From Fluviibacter sp039805865 (lineage in GTDB: Bacteria > Pseudomonadota > Gammaproteobacteria > Burkholderiales > Rhodocyclaceae), in the NCBI GenBank assembly GCA_039805865.1, contig JBDLTI010000072.1, positions 1 to 7,662 on the forward strand: a stretch of DNA of 7,662 nt. The letters run 5' to 3'. Below, in pieces: positions 1 through 5,979 of the stretch (position 1 is the first letter of the stretch; every line of letters begins with the position of its first letter). The notes under the pieces were generated by a model. The model worked only from the letters and a program-made list of their open reading frames with translations, was not told the origin of the DNA and made no database searches. The position numbers and the translations under genes were made by a program.

Positions 1-83
1 TTGCTGGCGGCTTTCTTTTTAGGAGCAGCAAATGCTGCGCCGGAGGCCAGCAGGCCCCCGAGCAGGAAAGTACGACGTTTCAT
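1..83 (-). CDS. N-terminus of an exported protein with a Tat-like signal peptide (cut by the left edge)
   Basis: Only about 27 codons are inside the window, starting at the ATG at 83-81. They read MKRRTFLLGGLLASGAAFAA, then a lysine/alanine-rich stretch (PKKKAAS). Arg3-Arg4-Thr-Phe-Leu resembles the twin-arginine motif (R-R-x-F-L). A hydrophobic core covers residues 6-18, and Ala17-Phe-Ala19 is a plausible signal peptidase I site. A Sec route is also possible because the core is strongly hydrophobic. The start lies 5 bp after the PhoH-family stop codon. A GAGG element (97-100), inside the last codons of that gene, is about 13 nt upstream and is the likely ribosome binding site, so the two genes are probably co-transcribed and perhaps translationally coupled. 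The mature domain is outside the window and its function cannot be stated. Confidence 0.75.
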   Translation of the reverse strand, partial: MKRRTFLLGGLLASGAAFAAPKKKAAS

Positions 84-88
84 GCGGT

Positions 89-1516
89 CTATAGTACCTC
101 AGACGCAAAATCGGCGAGGCGAGAACGTTCGCCACGCTGCAGGGTGATATGCCCGGCATGTGGCCAGCCCTTCATGCGATCCACCACGTACGTGAGGCCA
201 GAGCTGCCTTCGGTGAGGTACGGGGTGTCAATCTGGGCGATATTGCCCAGACAGACCACCTTGGTGCCGGGGCCGGCCCGGGTGATCAGGGTCTTCATCT
301 GTTTGGGCGTGAGGTTCTGTGCTTCGTCAATGATGAGGAATTTCTGGATGAAGGTCCGGCCGCGCATGAAGTTAAGGCTCTTCACTTTGATGCGGGAGCG
401 GATCAGATCGCGCGTGGCAGCGCGGCCCCACTCACCACCGTAGGCGCCGCCGGCTTCGTCTTCGTTCTTGTTGAGCACGTCGAGGTTGTCTTCGAGTGCG
501 CCCATCCACGGGGTCATCTTTTCTTCTTCGGTGCCTGGCAGGAAGCCAATGTCTTCGCCTACGGGCACGGTGACGCGGGTCATGATGATTTCTGAGTACC
601 GCTTCTGGTCCAGCACCTGGGTCAGTGCTGCGGCTAGGGTGAGCAGGGTTTTACCGGTGCCGGCCTGGCCGAGCAGGGAGACGAAATCGATCTCCGGATC
701 CATCAGCAGGTTGAGCGCAAAGTTCTGTTCACGGTTGCGGGCGTTGATGCCCCAGACGGCATGTTTCTGATGGGTGTAGTCGACTAGGGTTTCTAGTACG
801 GCCGATTTGCCATTAACTTCCCGTACGATGGCCTCAAAGGGTGGGTCGTTGAGGTCGTAGACGAATTCGTTGAGCAGAAAGTCACGGCAAAGTGGACCGC
901 TGATGCGGTAGCCAGTTTTGGTGTCTTTCTTCCAGGATTCCATCCCGGCGCCATGCGTTTCCCAGAAGTTTGCTGGCAACTCACGCGAACCTGCGTACAA
1001 AAGGTCGGTATCTTCGAGAACTTTGTCGTTAAAGTAATCTTCGGCAAGCAGACCAAGCGCACGCGCCTTGATGCGCATGTTGATGTCTTTCGACACCAGA
1101 ATAACGCCTCGGCCAGGGAACTTGAGTTGCAGGAAGAGAATGACGCCCAGAATCTGGTTATCGTATTTCGATGAGGGTAGCGAGGGTGGCAGCGGGGTGT
1201 TGATGGCTTCCGTCTGCAGGAACAGACGGCCACTAGCCAGCCCTTTGGAAGGTTCGGTGAGCGGTATGCCTTGTTCGATATGCTCACCCGCGTGCGATAC
1301 CAGATCATCTAGCGTGCGCGTTACCTGGCGGGCATTGCGGGCAATTTCTGACATGCCCTTCTTGTTGTTATCCAGCTCTTCCAGCGTCATCATCGGCACG
1401 TAGACATCGTGCTCTTCAAAGCGGAATAGGCTGGTTGGATCGTGCATAAGCACGTTGGTATCCAGAACGAACAGTTTGGTGGCAGTAGCGGAGGCTGCGG
1501 GTTTGCGGGGGGCCAT
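89..1516 (-). CDS. PIN domain plus PhoH-type ATPase protein (PhoH2-like)
   Basis: This is a 475-residue cytoplasmic protein with two domains. The N-terminal PIN ribonuclease-like domain (about 14-165) starts FVLDTNVLMHD. Its acidic site is visible as Asp19, Glu46/Glu47, Asp119 and Asp144 (in SKDINMRIKA). The C-terminal PhoH P-loop ATPase (about 255-470) has Walker A GQAGTGKT at 283-290 and Walker B LIIDEAQ at 394-400 (Asp397, Glu398). Both domains look intact. PIN-PhoH proteins (PhoH2 in mycobacteria) are described as ATP-dependent RNA helicase/RNases. The biological role here is inferred, and the link to phosphate suggested by the name is weak. The ATG at 1516-1514 gives a natural start before a short basic, Ala-rich tail and is preceded by a weak GAGAT element. 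The gene lies 72 bp after bcp and 5 bp before a secreted-protein gene. It differs from the shorter PIN-less PhoH (YbeZ). Confidence 0.93.
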   Translation of the reverse strand: MAPRKPAASATATKLFVLDTNVLMHDPTSLFRFEEHDVYVPMMTLEELDNNKKGMSEIARNARQVTRTLDDLVSHAGEHIEQGIPLTEPSKGLASGRLFLQTEAINTPLPPSLPSSKYDNQILGVILFLQLKFPGRGVILVSKDINMRIKARALGLLAEDYFNDKVLEDTDLLYAGSRELPANFWETHGAGMESWKKDTKTGYRISGPLCRDFLLNEFVYDLNDPPFEAIVREVNGKSAVLETLVDYTHQKHAVWGINARNREQNFALNLLMDPEIDFVSLLGQAGTGKTLLTLAAALTQVLDQKRYSEIIMTRVTVPVGEDIGFLPGTEEEKMTPWMGALEDNLDVLNKNEDEAGGAYGGEWGRAATRDLIRSRIKVKSLNFMRGRTFIQKFLIIDEAQNLTPKQMKTLITRAGPGTKVVCLGNIAQIDTPYLTEGSSGLTYVVDRMKGWPHAGHITLQRGERSRLADFASEVL

Positions 1517-1550
1517 CGAGATCTCGCTTATGAGTCAGTGGAACCACGTT

Positions 1551-1571
1551 GATCCGGTCAAAGACCGAACC
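1551..1571 (-). promoter_or_regulatory. RNA hairpin in the bcp-PhoH intergenic gap
   Basis: Read on the minus strand, GGTTCGGTC, loop TTT, GACCGGATC forms a 9-bp stem with a 3-nt loop. Two of the pairs are G-U wobbles, which would be A-C mismatches in a plus-strand transcript, so the structure is favoured in the RNA of the operon strand. It begins 17 nt after the bcp stop codon. No U-tract follows, so it is not a canonical rho-independent terminator. It could be a 3' stability or processing element for the upstream message, or it may have no function. Confidence 0.45.
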
Positions 1572-1588
1572 GCTCTTACAGGGTCAGA

Positions 1589-2053
1589 TTAGACCAGAGA
1601 CTGCACAAAAGCCAGCACTTCGGCAGCATGCCCTGGTACTTTTACGCCACGCCATTCCTGGACTAACTTTCCCTTGGCATCAATCACAAAGGTGCTGCGC
1701 TCAATGCCACGTACCTGTTTGCCATACATGTTTTTCAGCTTCATGACACCGAACAGTTCGCAAACGGCTTCGTCTACGTCGGAGATGAGGCTGTAGGGAA
1801 TATTCTGTTTGGCGGTGAAGTTGTCGTGTGACTTGAGGCTGTCGCGCGAAACGCCCACGATAACGGCGTTGGCTTTGGCAAAGTCGTCGTTGAGGGCGCT
1901 AAATTGCTGCGCCTCAGTCGTGCAGCCCGGAGTGCTGTCTTTGGGGTAGAAATACAGCACCAGCGTTTTGCCGGCGAGCGCCGAGAGTTTGAAGTCACCG
2001 CCGGTAGCCGGGGCGCTGAAGTTGGGGACCTTCTTGTTGAGTTCTACGGTCAT
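1589..2053 (-). CDS. bcp: Thiol peroxidase of the BCP/PrxQ peroxiredoxin family
   Basis: This 154-residue cytosolic peroxiredoxin, of the usual BCP length, reduces hydrogen peroxide and organic hydroperoxides using thiol donors. The peroxidatic cysteine is Cys44 in the motif PKDSTPGCTTEA, with the conserved Thr41-Pro42 before it. Arg119 in RGIERSTFVID matches the conserved active-site arginine region of the family. The resolving cysteine found five residues after the peroxidatic one in E. coli BCP is replaced by Gln49. The only other cysteine is Cys98 (DEAVCELFG), which aligns with the non-essential third cysteine of E. coli BCP, so a 1-Cys mechanism is likely. The ATG at 2053-2051 has a strong AGGAG 7 nt upstream. 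The gene starts 23 bp after arnD and probably shares its transcript. The identification is sure; the mechanism is inferred. Confidence 0.95.
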   Translation of the reverse strand: MTVELNKKVPNFSAPATGGDFKLSALAGKTLVLYFYPKDSTPGCTTEAQQFSALNDDFAKANAVIVGVSRDSLKSHDNFTAKQNIPYSLISDVDEAVCELFGVMKLKNMYGKQVRGIERSTFVIDAKGKLVQEWRGVKVPGHAAEVLAFVQSLV

Positions 2054-2060
2054 GTCCAGA

Positions 2061-2065
2061 CTCCT
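2061..2065 (-). promoter_or_regulatory. Ribosome binding site of bcp
   Basis: AGGAG on the minus strand lies 7 nt before the bcp ATG. It is the best-placed Shine-Dalgarno sequence in the window and fixes the start at 2053. It lies in the 23-bp gap after the arnD stop codon. Confidence 0.8.
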
Positions 2066-2076
2066 GGTATTCAGTT

Positions 2077-2988
2077 TTAGACAGTGGGCAAATCAACGAT
2101 CAGTTCGCCCGAGCGGCCGGGGATTTCGCCCCAGGCAAAAGGATGGATTGGCAGCATCTGCTGGGTGAGTGTGGCGTGGTAATCACCCATGGTGCTCAGC
2201 GTATGGCCTTGTTGCAGCCAACCGGCAAGAAGTCGGTCGAAGATCGGCGCCAGTTTTTGGCCTTCCAGTTCGGCGTGCAGCGTAAACACGTGATCGCGCG
2301 GGCCATGGCGATGCGGGTCGGTAAGGCCGAGCAGATGCTCATGCACGTTATCGACGGTGAGGCCATCCACGCCGAGAATTTCGTCGAGTGTGGGCAGGGT
2401 GGTGGGCAGCTGCATATGTTTGCAGGGTTGGCCACCAATGCTCATGAAATAGGGCGCAGCACCGCGGCCATCTGAAGCGTACTGCATGCCCCAGGCATCC
2501 AGTTGGCGAATGGCTGTTTCGTTCATCTGCCAGCCGGCAGCACCATGGGTGGCGGGCGCGTGGCCGAAGACTTCGCCAAAGCGGTCGTAACTTTGCTGCA
2601 TGCGTTGCAGGGTCCAGGCGGCATCACGTGTGCGTACCTGATCATGCCATTCGACGTGGTCCCAGGTGTGGATGCCGCATTCGTGGCCCGCAGTGGCAAT
2701 GGCGCGCATTTCTGCGGCGGCCTTCTTGCCGATATCGGGGCCGGGCAGCAGCACACCGTAAGACAGTGTTTTGAGGCCGTAATGCTCAACGACCGAAGTG
2801 CGCGATACTTTCTTCAGAAAACCGGGGCGAAAGACGCGGCGCAATGCACGGCCGGTATTGTCTTTGCCGAGGCTGAACAGAAAGGTGGCGCGTGCCTGAT
2901 GTTGGTCGAGAATGCGTTGCAACTCGGGCACCCCTTCCAGGGTGCCGCGCAACGTATCCACATCAACCTTGAGCGTAATTCTTGACAT
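2077..2988 (-). CDS. arnD: ArnD: undecaprenyl-phosphate-L-Ara4N deformylase (NodB-type polysaccharide deacetylase)
   Basis: The protein has 303 residues (E. coli ArnD has 296). In the known pathway ArnD removes the formyl group from undecaprenyl-phosphate-4-deoxy-4-formamido-L-arabinose at the cytoplasmic face of the inner membrane, making the transfer by ArnC effectively irreversible. The NodB fold is visible. The N-terminal motif KVDVDTLRGTLEGVP carries Asp9 and Asp11 at the same positions as E. coli RIDVDTFRGTREGVP. GIHTWDH supplies His107 and His111 (HxxxH metal site). AAGW at 150-153 and SDGRGA at 172-177 match ArnD-specific blocks (E. coli SAAAGW, SDCRGA), and His238 lies in FTLHAELEG. 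The ATG at 2988 reproduces the E. coli start spacing, and an in-frame TAA upstream excludes longer ATG, GTG or TTG starts. The gene follows the decarboxylase by 51 bp and precedes bcp by 23 bp. Confidence 0.92.
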   Translation of the reverse strand: MSRITLKVDVDTLRGTLEGVPELQRILDQHQARATFLFSLGKDNTGRALRRVFRPGFLKKVSRTSVVEHYGLKTLSYGVLLPGPDIGKKAAAEMRAIATAGHECGIHTWDHVEWHDQVRTRDAAWTLQRMQQSYDRFGEVFGHAPATHGAAGWQMNETAIRQLDAWGMQYASDGRGAAPYFMSIGGQPCKHMQLPTTLPTLDEILGVDGLTVDNVHEHLLGLTDPHRHGPRDHVFTLHAELEGQKLAPIFDRLLAGWLQQGHTLSTMGDYHATLTQQMLPIHPFAWGEIPGRSGELIVDLPTV

Positions 2989-2999
2989 AGCAGGCCAAG

Positions 3000-3023
3000 C
3001 GGGAGGAATCCCGTTCGCTCCTT
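3000..3023 (-). promoter_or_regulatory. Distant Shine-Dalgarno and small hairpin ahead of arnD
   Basis: The only good Shine-Dalgarno sequence before arnD is AAGGAG, the complement of 3018-3023, and it sits 29 nt upstream of the ATG. Between them, CGGGA-TTCC-TCCCG (minus strand, 3013-3000) can fold into a 5-bp hairpin. Folding would shorten the effective spacing to roughly 15 nt. No Shine-Dalgarno-like sequence occurs nearer the ATG. The role is inferred. Confidence 0.35.
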
Positions 3024-3039
3024 AAGTATTCAACAGGCG

Positions 3040-4083
3040 TTACTCGACCAGCTGGCGAGCCAGCGCAACGTCGCCTCGGTAGGCTTCAAAAATTTTGCTG
3101 ATCGCGTCGTTCATGCTGACGGTTGGCTTCCAGCCCAGCTCATCCATGGTGTTGGTGATCTTGGGTACGCGATTCTGCACGTCCTGGTAGCCCTTACCGT
3201 AGTAAGCGCCGGAAGTCGTTTCCACCAGTTTTACATCTTTGGCAGTGGTGGCGTATTCCGGAATCTTGGCAGCGGTGTCCAGCATCATGGTGGCCAGTTC
3301 GCGTACCGAGTAGTTGTTCACCGGGTTACCGATGTTGTAGATCTTGCCGTTGGCGATATCGTCTTTGTTGGCGATGATACGCACCAGGGCGTCGATACCG
3401 TCGTCAATGTACGTGAAGGCGCGCTTCTGCGTACCACCGTCGACCAGGCTGATTGGCTCGCCGCGAACGATGTGGCCGAGGAATTGCGAGACCACGCGCG
3501 AGGAACCTTCTTTCGGCGTGTGAATGCTATCCAGGCCTGGGCCGATCCAGTTGAACGGACGGAACAGGGTGTAACGCAGGCCTTCTTGCTGGCCGTAACC
3601 AGCAATCACGCGATCCATCAGCTGCTTGGCACAGGCGTAGATCCAGCGTGGTTTGTTGATCGGGCCGTACGATAGTTGTGAGTTTTCTGGGTCGAATTCG
3701 CTGTCGCTACACATGCCGTAGACTTCAGAGGTCGACGGGAAGACCAGGTGCTTGCCGTACTTAACGGCAGAGCGAACGATCGGCAGGTTAGCTTCGAAAT
3801 CGAGTTCGAATACGCGCAGCGGCTGCTGTACGTAGGTGGCCGGAGTGGCGATGGCCACCAGCGGCAGAATCACATCACACTTGCGAACGTGGTACTCGAC
3901 CCATTCTTTATTGATGGTGATGTCACCCTCGAAGAAGTGCATGCGCGGATTGCCGATAACATCAGCCAGGCGGTCGGCCTGCATGTCCATGCCATAGACT
4001 TCCCAATCGGTCGTTTCCAGGATGCGCTTGGAAAGGTGGTGGCCGATGAAGCCGTTGACGCCGAGGATGAGGACTTTTTTCAT
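3040..4083 (-). CDS. arnA: UDP-glucuronate C-4 oxidative decarboxylase, stand-alone equivalent of the ArnA C-terminal half
   Basis: This 347-residue extended short-chain dehydrogenase/reductase should convert UDP-glucuronate plus NAD+ to UDP-4-keto-pentose (UDP-Ara4O), CO2 and NADH, supplying ArnB. The NAD-binding motif GVNGFIG has Gly8, Gly11 and Gly14. The catalytic set is complete: Ser119 and Glu120 in FPSTSEVYGM, Tyr149 and Lys153 in RWIYACAKQ, and Arg305 in GYQDVQNR. With a constant offset of 314 these match E. coli ArnA Ser433, Glu434, Tyr463, Lys467 and Arg619. In E. coli the domain is fused behind a formyltransferase; here it is a separate gene. Its ATG overlaps the formyltransferase stop as ATGA and has no Shine-Dalgarno sequence, so it is probably translated by coupling. 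Similar stand-alone enzymes exist; the one from Ralstonia solanacearum is described as a bifunctional UDP-4-keto-pentose/UDP-xylose synthase, so some UDP-xylose production is possible. Confidence 0.92.
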   Translation of the reverse strand: MKKVLILGVNGFIGHHLSKRILETTDWEVYGMDMQADRLADVIGNPRMHFFEGDITINKEWVEYHVRKCDVILPLVAIATPATYVQQPLRVFELDFEANLPIVRSAVKYGKHLVFPSTSEVYGMCSDSEFDPENSQLSYGPINKPRWIYACAKQLMDRVIAGYGQQEGLRYTLFRPFNWIGPGLDSIHTPKEGSSRVVSQFLGHIVRGEPISLVDGGTQKRAFTYIDDGIDALVRIIANKDDIANGKIYNIGNPVNNYSVRELATMMLDTAAKIPEYATTAKDVKLVETTSGAYYGKGYQDVQNRVPKITNTMDELGWKPTVSMNDAISKIFEAYRGDVALARQLVE

Positions 4084-4964
4084 AGTGTGGTCGGGTCGAA
4101 AGTAGTTGGTGTGAATTCGGTAAGCTCAACCGCCATCTTATCACCGCAGACCCCAATTACCTTGGAACCGGTGCGGTAAATGCCGGGAGCCCGGTCAAAA
4201 GTGCCTTCCAGGCGGCGGGCGGCGTTGATGGTGATGCGTTCGGTGCCGTTGGTCGTGGCCACGTCGGTAAAGGCGCCCGGGTAGGGCGGTGCTACGGCGC
4301 GGATCAGGTTGTACACCTGGGCAGCGCTCTGCTCCCAGTGGATGCGGCCATCTTCGGGCTTGCGACCGCCGAAGTAGCTGCCTGCCGCCAGATTGTTCGG
4401 TTGGCGCGGTACGTCGCCTTTAAGGAGCTGGGGTAACACTCCCGCGAGGGTTTGGGCGGCTGCGGCTGTTACGTGGGCAAAGACTTCACCAGCGGTTTCA
4501 TCCGGAGCAATCGGCACGGCCTGCTGGGCAACGATGTCCCCGGCATCCGGTTTTTCAGCCATGACATGCAGGGTGGCGCCGGTTTCGGTTTCGCCATGCA
4601 GTACGGCCCAGTTGATGGGCACGCGACCGCGGTATTTGGGCAGCAGCGAGCCATGCATATTTAGCGGCGCGATTTTCGCCAGATTCAGTACCGACATGGG
4701 AATCATCTGCCGGTAATAGAACGAGAAGATGTAATCCGGGTTAATGGCGGCAATACGCGCCTGAACCTCGGGTTCGCTGGCGGATTCGGGCGTGATGACG
4801 GGGATCCCTGCTTTAGCGGCCAGCTCGGCAACGCTGGTGAACCAGATACGCTCGTTGGGGTCGTCGGTGTGCGTGATAACGAGCTGCACGTCCACGCCAC
4901 CATCGAGTAGCGCCTGCAGACAGCGGGCACCGACCTCGTGATACGCAAAAACAACGGCTTTCAT
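4080..4964 (-). CDS. arnA: UDP-L-Ara4N formyltransferase, stand-alone equivalent of the ArnA N-terminal half
   Basis: This 294-residue protein should transfer a formyl group from N10-formyltetrahydrofolate to UDP-L-Ara4N, the step between ArnB and ArnC. Asn102 and His104 lie in NMHGSLLPKYRGRVPINW and Asp140 in KPDAGDIVAQ. All three have the same numbers as the catalytic Asn102/His104/Asp140 of E. coli ArnA. A C-terminal OB-like subdomain follows (about 200-290, starting SYFGGRKPEDGRIHW). The frame is open to an ATG at 5003, but the ATG at 4964 is chosen: it gives MKAVVFAYHEVG (E. coli MKTVVFAYHDMG), avoids overlap with arnC, and has AGGA (4976-4979) 11 nt upstream. It starts 4 bp after the arnC stop and ends in an ATGA overlap with the decarboxylase gene. 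The order formyltransferase then decarboxylase equals the domain order of fused ArnA. Confidence 0.92.
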   Translation of the reverse strand: MKAVVFAYHEVGARCLQALLDGGVDVQLVITHTDDPNERIWFTSVAELAAKAGIPVITPESASEPEVQARIAAINPDYIFSFYYRQMIPMSVLNLAKIAPLNMHGSLLPKYRGRVPINWAVLHGETETGATLHVMAEKPDAGDIVAQQAVPIAPDETAGEVFAHVTAAAAQTLAGVLPQLLKGDVPRQPNNLAAGSYFGGRKPEDGRIHWEQSAAQVYNLIRAVAPPYPGAFTDVATTNGTERITINAARRLEGTFDRAPGIYRTGSKVIGVCGDKMAVELTEFTPTTFDPTTL

Positions 4965-4968
4965 GTGC

Positions 4969-5979
4969 TTAGCGATCCTGTTCCAGAATGGCCTGTATGA
5001 CAAAGCGTGGGCGACCGCGTACCTGTTCGTAGATGCGGCCGATGTATTCGCCCAGTAGACCGACGCCGAAGAGCAGTACGCCGATCAGTGCAAAGATCAG
5101 GGCGAAGAGCGTGAAGACGCCTTCCACTTCGGCGCCAAACACAAAACGGCGAACCAGTAGCAGGAAGAACAGGGCGGTAGAACCAATGGCCAGCAGCACG
5201 CCAAGCAGCGAGAATGCCTGCAGGGGCATGGTGGAGAAACCGGTAACCAGGTCGAAGTTCAAACGGATCAGGCTGTACAGCGAATACTTGGATTCGCCGG
5301 CAAAGCGCTCTTCGTGTTTGACTTCAATTTCAATCGGACGGTTGGCAAAGGTGTAAGCCAGTGCCGGGATGAAGGTGCGGCCTTCTTCGCACTGATTCAG
5401 CATCTGCACGACGTCACGGCTGTAGCCGCGCAGCATGCAGCCCTGATCAGTCATGGTGATGCGCGTAATTTTTTCGCGCAGGTTGTTCATGGCGCGCGAG
5501 GCGTGGCGACGGAACCAGGTGTCCTGGCGGTTCTGACGAATGGTGCCGACGTAGTCGTAACCTTCGCGCAGCTTGGCCAGCAGATTGCCGATTTCTTCGG
5601 GCGGGTTCTGCAGGTCGGCATCCAGCGTAATGATCGATTGGCCGCGGGCTTGCGAGAAGCCAGCCATGATGGCCATGTGCTGACCGTAGTTGCCGTTGAA
5701 TAACACAACGCGCGTGACGTCCGGGCGTTTCCGGTACTGATCCGACAGAATCAGGGGTGAGCGGTCGCGGCTGCCATCATTAATGAAGATCACCTCGTAG
5801 CGGGCGTGCAGGGCATCGAGCGCCGGGTAGAGGCGATCGAACAGTGTTTGTAGACCGGCTTCTTCGTTGTAAACCGGGATGATGACGCTTAGCTCGGGCG
5901 GCTCAACGGCAGGGTTGCCGTCGGGCACGTTAAGTTCCAGGCCGCTCTGCGCGTTAAGGTCTTTGGTCTGTTCGCTCAT
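4969..5979 (-). CDS. arnC: ArnC: undecaprenyl-phosphate 4-deoxy-4-formamido-L-arabinose transferase
   Basis: This is a 336-residue GT2-family inner-membrane glycosyltransferase (E. coli ArnC has 322). It should move formylated L-Ara4N from UDP to undecaprenyl phosphate. The GT-A domain starts at LSVIIPVYNEEAGL (30-43). Asp68 in FINDGSRDRS and the Asp-x-Asp motif Asp120/Asp122 in TLDADLQNPPEE are the nucleotide/metal-binding acids. DQGCMLRGYSRDVV (178-191) is the ArnC/GtrB-like signature loop. Two C-terminal transmembrane helices cover about 253-276 and 288-312, followed by EYIGRIYEQVRGRPRFVI as in related polyprenyl-phosphate transferases. About 29 hydrophilic residues precede the GT-A domain. 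The ATG at 5979 overlaps the arnB stop as ATGA, with GGAG about 11 nt upstream. DPM1/GtrB-like enzymes share this fold, so the specific substrate rests on context. Confidence 0.9.
   Translation of the reverse strand: MSEQTKDLNAQSGLELNVPDGNPAVEPPELSVIIPVYNEEAGLQTLFDRLYPALDALHARYEVIFINDGSRDRSPLILSDQYRKRPDVTRVVLFNGNYGQHMAIMAGFSQARGQSIITLDADLQNPPEEIGNLLAKLREGYDYVGTIRQNRQDTWFRRHASRAMNNLREKITRITMTDQGCMLRGYSRDVVQMLNQCEEGRTFIPALAYTFANRPIEIEVKHEERFAGESKYSLYSLIRLNFDLVTGFSTMPLQAFSLLGVLLAIGSTALFFLLLVRRFVFGAEVEGVFTLFALIFALIGVLLFGVGLLGEYIGRIYEQVRGRPRFVIQAILEQDR

Noticed and set aside
149..595. 148-codon plus-strand frame opposite the PhoH-family gene
   Set aside because: It lies wholly opposite conserved PhoH ATPase sequence, has no good ribosome binding site and no recognisable domain.
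1517..1526. Perfect 10-bp palindrome CGAGATCTCG just before the PhoH-family ATG
   Set aside because: It has no loop and cannot form a stable hairpin. A single short palindrome could be chance, with no second copy seen to suggest an operator.
1551..1571. Rho-independent terminator after bcp
   Set aside because: The stem is real on the minus strand but no U-tract follows it, so it was listed as a hairpin only.
1517..1588. Possible promoter for the PhoH gene (TTGACC and CATAAG on the minus strand)
   Set aside because: The two hexamers are 23 bp apart, too far for a sigma-70 promoter, and no better pair is seen in the gap.
2503..2985. 160-codon open frame on the plus strand opposite arnD
   Set aside because: It is antisense to a gene with full family motifs, shows no recognisable domain, and such long shadow frames are common in GC-rich coding DNA.
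3748..4179. 143-codon plus-strand frame spanning the formyltransferase/decarboxylase junction
   Set aside because: It is a shadow of two well-identified genes, and its composition follows the complement of the minus-strand codons.
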